A stretch of 64,000 nt of DNA from an uncultured Bacteroidales bacterium. GTDB taxonomy: Bacteria; Bacteroidota; Bacteroidia; Bacteroidales; P3. Under the pieces are notes generated by a model. The model searched no databases. It was not told where the DNA came from and was given only the letters and a program-made list of their open reading frames with translations. The translations under genes and the position numbers were made by a program. The stretch is taken from the NCBI GenBank assembly GCA_944320415.1, contig CALUHJ010000015.1, positions 1 through 64,000 of the forward strand, read 5' to 3'. Of the stretch, positions 44,632 through 52,908 are shown piece after piece; the first letter of the stretch is position 1; every line of letters begins with the position of its first letter.

Positions 44632-45834
44632 ATGAAGAAATTTGATCCTGCAACGGCCATAAGCGCCGTTCAGCAGTTGTCCTCCGAGAGAGGAGTAAAC
44701 CCTAATGTGAACGATTCTGCTACGTTTACCTTCCCTTACGGTCAGACCATGACGGACACATTCCACGGCGAGACCGAAGGTTATTATCTTTATTCGCGTC
44801 ACTGGAATCCGTCCAACTTCGCGCTTTGCCAGGCTCTTGCGGCCATGGAAGGCACCGAAGCCGCTTGGGTTACCGGTTCGGGAATGGCTGCGATAACATG
44901 TTCGTTGATGCACTTTTTGAAAGCGGGAGACCATTGTGTGGCATCACAGACCGTTTACGGCGGAACATTCGCTTTTCTTAAGAACTACATAGTAAAGTAC
45001 GGCGTTGAGGTTACCTTTGTCGATACCACCAACCTTGAGGAGGTGAAGGCTGCAATGCGTCCAAACACCAAGGTGGTATATACCGAGCTTATGTCAAACC
45101 CTTTGTTGAGAATAGCCAATGTGGGAGAGTTGAAGAAGATAGCTTCTGCTTCAGGTGCCAAGCTGTTGGTTGACAACACTTTCACCCCCATGATATTCTC
45201 GCCTTACAAGTTGGGTGCGGATGTGGTGATATATTCCATGACCAAGTTTGTCAACGGCAAGAACGATTGTGTTGCCGGCGCCATCTGTGCAGACAAGGCA
45301 ACGATAAACGCCATGATAGACGTAAACGACGGAACGGCCATGTTGTTGGGTCCGGTGTTGGATTCATTCCGTTCGACGTCCATATTGAAGAATCTTTACA
45401 CCTTGCACATACGTATGCAGCAGCACTCCAAAAATGCGGCATACCTGTCCAAGAGATTCAATGAAATAGGCATCAAGGCGAACTATCCGGGCAACGACGA
45501 CCATATAGACCACAAGTTGATGACCGAGCAGATGAACGAAGGCTTCGGCTACGGTGGAATGATAGCGATAGACCTCGGAACGGCCGAAAGAGCCAACAGG
45601 TTCATGGAGGCCATGCAGGCAAAGGGCGTAGGCTATCTTGCAGTGTCTTTGGGTTACTTCCGCACCTTGTTCTCATGTTCGGGCAAGTCCACATCTTCGG
45701 AAGTTCCTGAAGAAATACAGAAGAAGATGGGCATGAGCGAAGGATTGGTGCGCTACTCAGTCGGTCTGGACAACGACATGGAACATACATTCGGACTTAT
45801 CGTTGAAGCATTGAAGGAAATAAAGTTCATCTAA
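44632..45834 (+). CDS. Cys/Met metabolism PLP-dependent enzyme (methionine gamma-lyase-like)
   Basis: A 400-residue trans-sulfuration family enzyme. YLYSRHWNPSNFALCQALAAMEG is the variant YSRxxNP motif, EAAWVTGSGMAAI follows, and the PLP lysine is in VIYSMTKFVNGKNDCVAG. Similar proteins are annotated as methionine gamma-lyase or O-acetylhomoserine sulfhydrylase; the substrate cannot be assigned. It follows fabG by 39 bases, with no obvious pathway link. Confidence 0.85.
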   Translation: MKKFDPATAISAVQQLSSERGVNPNVNDSATFTFPYGQTMTDTFHGETEGYYLYSRHWNPSNFALCQALAAMEGTEAAWVTGSGMAAITCSLMHFLKAGDHCVASQTVYGGTFAFLKNYIVKYGVEVTFVDTTNLEEVKAAMRPNTKVVYTELMSNPLLRIANVGELKKIASASGAKLLVDNTFTPMIFSPYKLGADVVIYSMTKFVNGKNDCVAGAICADKATINAMIDVNDGTAMLLGPVLDSFRSTSILKNLYTLHIRMQQHSKNAAYLSKRFNEIGIKANYPGNDDHIDHKLMTEQMNEGFGYGGMIAIDLGTAERANRFMEAMQAKGVGYLAVSLGYFRTLFSCSGKSTSSEVPEEIQKKMGMSEGLVRYSVGLDNDMEHTFGLIVEALKEIKFI

Positions 45835-45861
45835 GCGACATTTGTTGCTGTTTTTATCTGC

Positions 45862-45898
45862 AAGGAGGGAAAGGCATGCCTTTCCCTCCTTTGTTTTT
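45862..45898 (+). terminator. Terminator after PLP enzyme gene
   Basis: AAGGAGGGAAAGGC (45862-45875) pairs with GCCTTTCCCTCCTT (45878-45891), followed by a T-rich tail. Confidence 0.88.
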
Positions 45899-45953
45899 GT
45901 TGAATGTTTATCAATTTTGTGCATATGTACTAAAAAAAATACATTGATTTCTT

Positions 45954-45983
45954 TTGTAGAATAAAGAAAAGACCGTATATTTG
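45954..45983 (+). promoter_or_regulatory. Promoter for first thioredoxin-like paralogue
   Basis: TTG at 45954-45956 and TATATTTG at 45976-45983, spacer 19 bases; 49 bases to the start codon. Confidence 0.7.
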
Positions 45984-46031
45984 CCTGTGTTTATATTGTT
46001 TTTTATTAATAGTATATAACACTGGAATTAT

Positions 46032-47324
46032 ATGAAAAAAATATTGTTTTTGGGCTGTGTTATATTGATGCAGTCATTGTTCGGTTACTCTCAATTTTTT
46101 AAAACGCTTCGCTATCAACTTGATTTGACTAAATTGTTGAAGCAGCACCCTTATATCTCATATACGATTGAACAGGAAGACTTTGATAAAGACGGGGAAT
46201 CATTTCCCAGTCTTTATAGCATATCTTTTGACAGAAGCGTAAAAAAGAATCCTGTATGTTATTGTTTTGGTGGGAGATATTCGAGATTAGATAAGGATAG
46301 TATTGTCTATATTGACCCAGTATATGAGGAAATACACACGTATCGTTCCGATTGGGAGACAAAAAAGGTAGATTTTTTAGGTGTAGAAGAGATCGATTTG
46401 AATCCTTATAGAAACTTCGCTTATTATCAGTTGAATAATTCTTATGGTGATGATTTGTTTTTTTCGTATTCTCTGGGTAGAGATCGGATGTTGTATGTTG
46501 ACAGGATAGTGAAGGATACGGTGATGGGAGGAAGTCATTGCAAGGTTTATATAGGAAGATCAGGTGCACAAAAACTTCTAATATCGGATACTTGTTGGAC
46601 GCCGCCGTTTCATGCAGATGTGGTTGTTTATTACAACAAGGACAAACAGTGGGTTGACAGCGTAGTTACCTCCCTGCCGAGTGATGTTGATGAGGTGGTT
46701 CGTGAGAATATCATCTTTACTAAAACAGTATGCAGGTACAAGAATGTGTCCTTTGAAGACAAGACCGCAGAGTATGACAGTATTTTCAGTGAAAGGAATC
46801 CTGTATATGCCATCTATGAACATCTTGACGACAGTAAACCTTATGGTGAACACTATTCTTCGCCAAAACCGAGAACGAAAAAGGTTTTGGATATACTGAC
46901 CGATGATATATTGGAACATCCTTTTGTTGATGTCAACGGTGACACCACCACTTTGGGACAGCAGGAAGGCTGGGTATTGATAGAGACGTGGTACGACGGT
47001 TGCAGGCCATGCAAGCAGTGGATAGTTGATTACGAAAATGAAAAGAAAGAAAAGGGTACGACCTCCTTGGAGCAGGCAGGCATAAAGGTCTTGTGTGTCA
47101 ATCCTTATGTGTCTTATATTGACTATCTGAGAAAGACAGCGGATGAATACGGTATAGGACGAATAGTTTATGCCGGCAAGGGTATTAAGGAAAAGTTGGG
47201 CTTCATGTATTCTCCTACGTATTATCTTGTTTCGCCCGACAAGCATATTGTGTTTACGAGTGAAAAGTATGTTGAGGACAATTCTATATTCATAGAGAAG
47301 ATGAAAGAATACGAGGCGAGATGA
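46032..47324 (+). CDS. Secreted thioredoxin-like protein, paralogue A
   Basis: A 430-residue exported protein with a signal peptide (CVILMQSLFGYS) and a C-terminal TlpA-like thioredoxin fold from about residue 300, seen in WVLIETWYDGCRPCKQW with a CRPC active site, followed by IKVLCVNPYVS and a final strand YYLVSPDKHIVFTS. The N-terminal 280 residues are rich in beta strands with many Tyr/Asp and match no family I can name. It is a close relative of the next gene (about half or more of residues identical, with one identical block). Function unknown. Confidence 0.75.
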   Translation: MKKILFLGCVILMQSLFGYSQFFKTLRYQLDLTKLLKQHPYISYTIEQEDFDKDGESFPSLYSISFDRSVKKNPVCYCFGGRYSRLDKDSIVYIDPVYEEIHTYRSDWETKKVDFLGVEEIDLNPYRNFAYYQLNNSYGDDLFFSYSLGRDRMLYVDRIVKDTVMGGSHCKVYIGRSGAQKLLISDTCWTPPFHADVVVYYNKDKQWVDSVVTSLPSDVDEVVRENIIFTKTVCRYKNVSFEDKTAEYDSIFSERNPVYAIYEHLDDSKPYGEHYSSPKPRTKKVLDILTDDILEHPFVDVNGDTTTLGQQEGWVLIETWYDGCRPCKQWIVDYENEKKEKGTTSLEQAGIKVLCVNPYVSYIDYLRKTADEYGIGRIVYAGKGIKEKLGFMYSPTYYLVSPDKHIVFTSEKYVEDNSIFIEKMKEYEAR

Positions 47325-47335
47325 TTTTGTGAGGG

Positions 47336-47352
47336 ACGGATATTTTGGCAGA
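47336..47352 (+). repeat. 17-base direct repeat, left copy
   Basis: ACGGATATTTTGGCAGA, identical to 49405-49421. The two copies bracket paralogue B and the AT-rich orphan gene (47353-49404). Confidence 0.85.
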
Positions 47353-47394
47353 CAGTAGTGAAATTTGGTTTTTAACAAACAAGGAGGAAATATG

Positions 47395-48693
47395 ATGAAA
47401 AAAGTATTGTTTTTGGGCTGTGTTATATTGATGCAGTCATTGTTCGGTTACTCTCAAGATTCCAAAACACGTGGGTTTTATAGTGAATTGGACAAGTTGT
47501 TGGAAAAACACCCTTATATTTCATATACGGTTGAACAGGAAGATTTTACTAAAGACGGGGAGGTGATTCCCCGCCTTTATAGCATATCTTTTGACAGAAG
47601 CGTAAAAAAGAATCCGGTATGTTATTGTTTTCATGATATTAATTATTCGCGCTTTGATACGAAAAGCCTTGTTTATATTGATCCTGCATGTGAGGAAATA
47701 CATACGTATCGTTCCGATTGGGAGACGGAAAAGGTGGTGGCTTTTGATATAGAAGAGGTTGATTTGAATCCTTATAAAACCTTCGTTTATTATCAGTTGG
47801 GTAATTATTATGGCGATGATGTTTTTTTCTCTTATTTTAGAGAATTCAAGCCGCTTGAATATGTTGACAGGATAATAAATGATACAGTGATAGGAGGACA
47901 TCATTGCAAGGTCTATATGGGGAAAAAAGGTAGAAAAAAAACTTCGACCGAAGACGGCTCTTGGACACCTTGGTATAGACCAGATATTGTTTTTTATTAC
48001 AACAAGGACAAGCAGTGGTTCGACAGTGTGGTTGTTTCTTTGCCGAGTGATGTTGATGAGGTGGTTCGTGAGAATATCATCTTTACTAAAACAGTATGCA
48101 GGTACAAGAATGTGTCCTTTGAAGACAAGACCGCAGAGTATGACAGTATTTTCAGTGAAAGGAATCCTGCATATGCCGTATATAAACATTATGACGACAG
48201 TAATCCTTTTGGTGATAATCATTTGCAGGAAACAACAACAGAAATGGAAAAGGTTTTGGATAAACTGACCGATGATATATTGGAACATCCTTTTGTCAAT
48301 GTCAATGGTGACACCACCACTTTGGGACAGCAGGAAGGCTGGGTATTGATAGAGACGTGGTACGATGCTTGCAGGCCATGCAAGCAGTGGATGGTTGATT
48401 ACGAAAAGGAAAAGAGTGAAAATGGTACGACCTCCTTGGAACAGGCAGGCATAAAGGTCTTGTGTGTCAATCCTTATGTGTCCTATATTGACCATTTGAG
48501 AAAGACGGCGGATAAATACGGTATAAGACGAATAGTTTATGCCGGCAAGGGTCTTAAGGAAAAGTTTGGCTTCAGGTATTATCCTTCGTATTATCTTGTC
48601 TCGCCCGACAAGCATATTGTGTTTACGAGTGAAAAGTATGTTGAGGACAATTCTATATTCATAGAGAAGATGAAAGAATACGAGGCGAGATGA
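47395..48693 (+). CDS. Secreted thioredoxin-like protein, paralogue B
   Basis: A 432-residue tandem copy of the upstream gene with a nearly identical signal peptide, the same N-terminal unknown domain, and the thioredoxin end with WYDACRPCKQW. A block of about 130 bases (46675-46803 and 48046-48174) is identical while the flanking parts differ clearly, as after gene conversion. The start at 47395 lines up with paralogue A and is 7 bases after AAGGAGG; the ATG at 47392 is the alternative. The stop context GATGATTTTGTGAG is repeated too. Confidence 0.75.
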   Translation: MKKVLFLGCVILMQSLFGYSQDSKTRGFYSELDKLLEKHPYISYTVEQEDFTKDGEVIPRLYSISFDRSVKKNPVCYCFHDINYSRFDTKSLVYIDPACEEIHTYRSDWETEKVVAFDIEEVDLNPYKTFVYYQLGNYYGDDVFFSYFREFKPLEYVDRIINDTVIGGHHCKVYMGKKGRKKTSTEDGSWTPWYRPDIVFYYNKDKQWFDSVVVSLPSDVDEVVRENIIFTKTVCRYKNVSFEDKTAEYDSIFSERNPAYAVYKHYDDSNPFGDNHLQETTTEMEKVLDKLTDDILEHPFVNVNGDTTTLGQQEGWVLIETWYDACRPCKQWMVDYEKEKSENGTTSLEQAGIKVLCVNPYVSYIDHLRKTADKYGIRRIVYAGKGLKEKFGFRYYPSYYLVSPDKHIVFTSEKYVEDNSIFIEKMKEYEAR

Positions 48694-48695
48694 TT

Positions 48696-48726
48696 TTGTG
48701 AGAGAAATATTTTTCTTGTAAATTTG
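48696..48726 (+). promoter_or_regulatory. Promoter for AT-rich orphan gene
   Basis: TTG at 48696-48698 and TAAATTTG at 48719-48726, spacer 20 bases; the leader to 48878 is about 145 bases, AT-rich and without other features. Confidence 0.5.
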
Positions 48727-48877
48727 TCCTGTTTTTTTTGTTGTTGATGTGATTTTACTTTTTGAAAAAAATGAATATTTGTTATGTAAAATTAGAGGCT
48801 AAAAAATGCCTAGTGTTTTTTACGCAATATTTTTGAGTTGAATGTAATTATTTGAATAATAGTGTTTAAATTAAACT

Positions 48878-49405
48878 ATGGAAGGGAAAAAACGTTATAA
48901 TTTTGTGCCGAACTTTACTTTGCCAGTGCTTAAAAAATCGAAAAGTGGATGGAGAGTTGAATTTTATTATGTCAATTCTGAACAAAAAAAAGTTAGAACA
49001 AATATAAAATGCTCTCGATATCGTAAGCAATTTTGCTCAGATAAGGCTGCCGCTGATTGGATTGAGATAAATATTATTCGACCTTTGTCAACAAAATTAA
49101 TTGCTGGATGGACTCCTGAAAATGATATTTCCTTTGAACAGAAAAAAAACTCTTTTATTGAATTATCATCGAAAAAGGTACAAAACTTATCTAATGTAAA
49201 TGTTCTCTTGAAAAAATGTTTTAAGGAAGAGAACTTGAAAAATTATTCTTCTACGGGGTGGGCAGCTGACACTGAACAATTGTTGACCTTGATTTCCGAT
49301 AAGAAGAAAGCAGGTGAGTACGTTAAGGAAATGTATGAAGACAACGGAGTTTTCTATTTGTTGTTTCATAAAGATAATACGGATAGAAAAAGCGATAAGG
49401 AGTAA
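48878..49405 (+). CDS. AT-rich orphan protein resembling the N-terminal part of a tyrosine integrase
   Basis: A 175-residue basic protein, clearly more AT-rich than the neighbours. The first 80 residues (NFTLPVLKKSKSGWRVEFYY, KVRTNIKCSRYRKQF and a helix ending LIAGWTPEN) look like the arm-binding start of Bacteroidota tyrosine recombinases, where a strand pair is followed by a long helix and a GWNP-like turn. The catalytic domain is absent. It may be a decayed integrase or an unrelated protein; no motif beyond this is recognised. Confidence 0.5.
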   Translation: MEGKKRYNFVPNFTLPVLKKSKSGWRVEFYYVNSEQKKVRTNIKCSRYRKQFCSDKAAADWIEINIIRPLSTKLIAGWTPENDISFEQKKNSFIELSSKKVQNLSNVNVLLKKCFKEENLKNYSSTGWAADTEQLLTLISDKKKAGEYVKEMYEDNGVFYLLFHKDNTDRKSDKE

Positions 49406-49421
49406 CGGATATTTTGGCAGA
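49405..49421 (+). repeat. 17-base direct repeat, right copy
   Basis: ACGGATATTTTGGCAGA, identical to 47336-47352; it begins in the stop codon of the orphan gene. Confidence 0.85.
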
Positions 49422-49492
49422 TATGCTCAGGGCGGAAAAGCTGTAGAGGCTTTTTCCGCCCTTTTCCTTTAAATAAGGTGTGTGGCTGTTTG

Positions 49493-49521
49493 TTGCGGTT
49501 GGGATTTATTTGTTACTTTTG
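49493..49521 (+). promoter_or_regulatory. Promoter for BadF-type kinase gene
   Basis: TTG at 49493-49495 and TACTTTTG at 49514-49521, spacer 18 bases. Confidence 0.65.
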
Positions 49522-49559
49522 CATCCGCATTGATTAGTTTTAAAAGGAAGCAGGAAGAT

Positions 49560-50405
49560 ATGATACTGATAGCTGACGGCGGCTCCACCAAGACGGATTG
49601 GGCTGTGGTTGAAGGGGGACGGTTTGTGTCCCGTTTTGTTTCGAGGGGCATGAATCCGTATAATGTCTCGGCCGATACCATGAGGAGGGAACTGGAAGAG
49701 GTGATAGTGCCCAATGTGAAGGGTGCAGAGGTGAGCGGTATCTTCATTTATGCCTCGGGTTGCAGTGCAAGGCCCAAACAGGTGGAGGTGGAGGAATGGT
49801 TTAGACCTTTTTTTCCTGATGCGGACATTGAGGTGGAGGGAGACCTGCTCGGTGCAGCCAGGGCTGCGTGCGGTTCGACTGCCGCCATTGCCGCAATATT
49901 GGGGACGGGTTCCAATTCCTGTCTGTATGACGGCAGCCGCATTGTGGAGAATGTGCCTTCGCTCGGCTATGTTCTTTGCGACGAGGGGGCGGGCACCAAT
50001 ATAGGTAGGCTGTTGCTCAGGGAATATTTGCGTGGCAGGATGCCCAAGGAACTGCATGAGGAGTTTGCAAGACGCTATCCGGGTGATGAGACTGATTTTC
50101 TCAACCGTCTTTACAAGGAGGAGGCACCCAATTATTATCTTGCCTCTTTTGCGTGTTTTGCCATGGAGAACAAGTCTCATCAATACATTGCCGCCATTAT
50201 AGAGGATGCCTTTGACTCTTTCTTCATTCATCAGGTGTGTCATTATACCGACTACGCAAAGTATGACATAAACATTGTCGGCAGCATAGGCTACCTTGCC
50301 AGGGAGGAGTTCGAGAGGGTTGCGGGGCGTTACGGCATGAGGGTCGGCAAGGTTGTGAAGGCGCCTTTGGATGCTTTGGTGGAGTATCATCTGTCGTTGT
50401 TGTGA
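49560..50405 (+). CDS. BadF/BadG/BcrA/BcrD-family ATPase (N-acetylglucosamine kinase-like)
   Basis: A 281-residue ASKHA-fold protein. The phosphate-1 loop is IADGGSTKTDW at residues 4-14, phosphate-2 is AAILGTGSNSCLYDG near 113, and the adenosine motif is NIVGSIGYLA near 240. Short single-domain members in Bacteroidota are usually called N-acetylglucosamine kinase or BadF ATPase; the sugar substrate is inferred, not shown. ATG at 49560 fits the family start. Confidence 0.85.
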   Translation: MILIADGGSTKTDWAVVEGGRFVSRFVSRGMNPYNVSADTMRRELEEVIVPNVKGAEVSGIFIYASGCSARPKQVEVEEWFRPFFPDADIEVEGDLLGAARAACGSTAAIAAILGTGSNSCLYDGSRIVENVPSLGYVLCDEGAGTNIGRLLLREYLRGRMPKELHEEFARRYPGDETDFLNRLYKEEAPNYYLASFACFAMENKSHQYIAAIIEDAFDSFFIHQVCHYTDYAKYDINIVGSIGYLAREEFERVAGRYGMRVGKVVKAPLDALVEYHLSLL

Positions 50406-50437
50406 CGGGTCTTTGATGGCAAAATTGACGGGTTGTG

Positions 50438-50468
50438 TTGTGTGGTAAAGTTTTTTTGTGTAAATTTG
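50438..50468 (+). promoter_or_regulatory. Promoter for purA
   Basis: TTG at 50438-50440 and TAAATTTG at 50461-50468, spacer 20 bases, 39 bases to the start codon. Confidence 0.65.
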
Positions 50469-50507
50469 TAACGTTTTTGTGCGTTAATGAGAATAAGTTT
50501 ATAGCGT

Positions 50508-51806
50508 ATGAGTAAGATAGATGTACTTCTCGGTTTGCAGTGGGGAGATGAGGGAAAGGGAAAGGTTGTGGATGTTCTGGCACCGCGCTACGATATAATA
50601 GCGAGGTTTCAGGGCGGACCGAATGCGGGGCATACCCTTGAGTTTGAAGGAATAAAGCATGTGTTGCATATAATACCTTCTGGGATATGTCACAGGGATA
50701 AGATAAATGTCATAGGTAACGGAGTATTGGTTGAGCCTGTCATTTTGCGCAAGGAGTTTGCCGCTTTGGAGTCGATAGGTTTTGAACCTCGGACCAACCT
50801 TTACATTTCCAGAAAAGCTCATCTTATTTTGCCTACGCACAGATTGCTGGATGCGGCCAATGAGGCCTCCAAGGCAGAGCGCAAGATAGGTTCCACTCTG
50901 AAGGGCATAGGTCCTGCCTATACCGACAAGGTGGCGCGTGTGGGCGTGAGAGTCGGTGACATTGCAAGAAGCGACTTTAAGGCTGTCTATGAAAAGGCTA
51001 AGGAATCTCATCTCAACCTTATAAGGTCTTTGGGCTATGATGTCGATGCTTTCAGGGTTGAGGACAAGACATTGTCCGAGTATGAGAGGCAGTGGTTTGA
51101 GGCGTTGGATTTCTTGAAGGGTCTTAAGGTGATAGACAGTGAGTATTATCTGAATGAGGCTTTGGACAAGGGGTTGAAGATATTGGCCGAGGGGGCTCAG
51201 GGTTCGATGTTGGACATTGATTTCGGTTCTTATCCTTTTGTTACATCATCCAATACCATAACGGCAGGGGTTTGTTCAGGTCTGGGTATAGCGCCTTCGA
51301 GGGTTGGAAAGGTATTCGGAATATGCAAGGCGTACTGCACAAGGGTGGGCAGCGGACCTTTCCCAACGGAGTTGTTCGATGCAGACGGTGAGGAATTGCG
51401 TCAAAAGGGCAGGGAGTTCGGCTCTACAACCGGAAGGCCGAGACGTTGCGGATGGTTGGATATACCTGCGTTGAGATATGCCTGCATGTTAAACGGCGTT
51501 ACGCATCTGATGCTTATGAAGATAGATGTGATGAACGGTTTCAGTCGTATAAAGGTGTGTGATTCTTATGAGATAAATGGAAAGCGTACGATGAATGTGC
51601 CTTATGACATGGAAGAAAGTATAAGTCCTCTCTATTCCGATTATGATGGATGGTTGCAGGATGTCGGAGGAGTGGGTGATTATGAGGCTTTGCCGCAAAG
51701 GATGAAGGATTACATAGCGATGATAGAGCAGAAGACAGGATTGCCTGTTGCGTTGGTGTCCACAAGTCCTGACAGAAAGGACACTATAATCCGAACGGAA
51801 TTATAA
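50508..51806 (+). CDS. purA: Adenylosuccinate synthetase
   Basis: A 432-residue enzyme joining IMP and aspartate with GTP in AMP synthesis. The P-loop GLQWGDEGKGKVVDVL is at residues 7-22, with GPNAGHT, GSTLKGIGPAYTDK, LAEGAQGSMLDIDFGSYPFVTSSNT and GRPRRCGWLD following in normal order. Full length. Confidence 0.96.
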   Translation: MSKIDVLLGLQWGDEGKGKVVDVLAPRYDIIARFQGGPNAGHTLEFEGIKHVLHIIPSGICHRDKINVIGNGVLVEPVILRKEFAALESIGFEPRTNLYISRKAHLILPTHRLLDAANEASKAERKIGSTLKGIGPAYTDKVARVGVRVGDIARSDFKAVYEKAKESHLNLIRSLGYDVDAFRVEDKTLSEYERQWFEALDFLKGLKVIDSEYYLNEALDKGLKILAEGAQGSMLDIDFGSYPFVTSSNTITAGVCSGLGIAPSRVGKVFGICKAYCTRVGSGPFPTELFDADGEELRQKGREFGSTTGRPRRCGWLDIPALRYACMLNGVTHLMLMKIDVMNGFSRIKVCDSYEINGKRTMNVPYDMEESISPLYSDYDGWLQDVGGVGDYEALPQRMKDYIAMIEQKTGLPVALVSTSPDRKDTIIRTEL

Positions 51807-51828
51807 TAATGAAAACATATTACAGCAG

Positions 51829-52908
51829 ATGAAGCGAATAGCATTGTTAGTTTTGTTTTTTGTGATTTCTTTTGCAACCAATGCTCAGAAATTGCGTAAT
51901 TCAGACATACCGCAGGAGGTAAGGCTTGGACTGGAGAACACTTATTCGGACTATAAGTTGCAGGGTTGGTATTTTGAAACGGGACAGTATGTCGCCGAGA
52001 TAAGCATTGACGGACAGATAGGACGTGTCTTCCTTACGGCAGGCGGGAATTGGCAGTTTACTATTTTCAATGTGCAGGAGCAGGAATTGCCTACGCTTGT
52101 CGCAAATTATTTTCTGAACAATTATCCAGGTTACAGGATAAAGAAATCCGAGTATGTGGAGGATTTCTCCGGTGATAACTATTACCGCCTTATCATTGCA
52201 ATGAAGGGTGTGGGCCAGACGGAATATGAGATGATATTTGACCCGAGGGGAAAGTTGACAAAGACCAATGCACCTGACCCTGACTATGTAAAGAAAGACT
52301 ATATCGCAAGGTTGAACCCTGAAGCCATAGAGTACCGTCAGAAGAAGATGGCGGAAAGAGCGGCATTGGAGGGTAGCGGTCTTGAGATAAAGATAGACTC
52401 GGATGGAAAGGAAGGAAAGAAAAGCACATCGAAGGATGTGGAAATAGATGTTCCGGATCCGCTTGAGCAGGCCAAGATACCTGAAGAGGTGACAAATGCT
52501 TTCAAAAAGAGATATCCTCGCCTTGAGGTAAGGGAATGGAAAGAGGAGGATGGTAATTACAGGGCCTTTTATGAAAACAGAGGTCGTGAAATGGAGATGT
52601 TGTACAAGCCTGACGGCATGTTGATGACAACGACTACCAATGTGGAAAAGGACAGATACCCTCGGTTGATTCTCAAGGACCTTTCGACCAGATATCCTGA
52701 AGCCAAGATAGAGAAATTCCAAAAGGTGGATTACGATATCAAGTACAGAAGGACTGTAACCGACAGAAAGCTCACGACGTATTATTATCTTGAGTTGAGC
52801 GAAAAGATAAAGGGAAGAAAGGACAAGAAATACATCAAGTTGACATACGACAAGTCATTCAGATATCAGGGACTTGTCGGTTCCGATGATGAATACGATG
52901 AAGAATAA
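51829..52908 (+). CDS. Secreted PepSY-like (putative BLIP-like) domain protein
   Basis: A 359-residue exported protein with a signal peptide (LLVLFFVISFATNAQ). Two PepSY-like modules are visible: residues about 25-120 (VRLGLENTYSDYKLQGWYFE, then VANYFLNNYPGYRIKKSEYV) and about 210-345 (VTNAFKKRYPRLEVREWKEE). A charged linker near 185-205 separates them. Such proteins are common in Bacteroidota and of unknown function. It overlaps the next gene start by 11 bases. Confidence 0.8.
   Translation: MKRIALLVLFFVISFATNAQKLRNSDIPQEVRLGLENTYSDYKLQGWYFETGQYVAEISIDGQIGRVFLTAGGNWQFTIFNVQEQELPTLVANYFLNNYPGYRIKKSEYVEDFSGDNYYRLIIAMKGVGQTEYEMIFDPRGKLTKTNAPDPDYVKKDYIARLNPEAIEYRQKKMAERAALEGSGLEIKIDSDGKEGKKSTSKDVEIDVPDPLEQAKIPEEVTNAFKKRYPRLEVREWKEEDGNYRAFYENRGREMEMLYKPDGMLMTTTTNVEKDRYPRLILKDLSTRYPEAKIEKFQKVDYDIKYRRTVTDRKLTTYYYLELSEKIKGRKDKKYIKLTYDKSFRYQGLVGSDDEYDEE

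Noticed and set aside
47521..48615. 364-codon minus-strand open frame
   Set aside because: Antisense to the thioredoxin-like paralogue B; a matching antisense frame exists behind paralogue A, as expected from their shared sequence.
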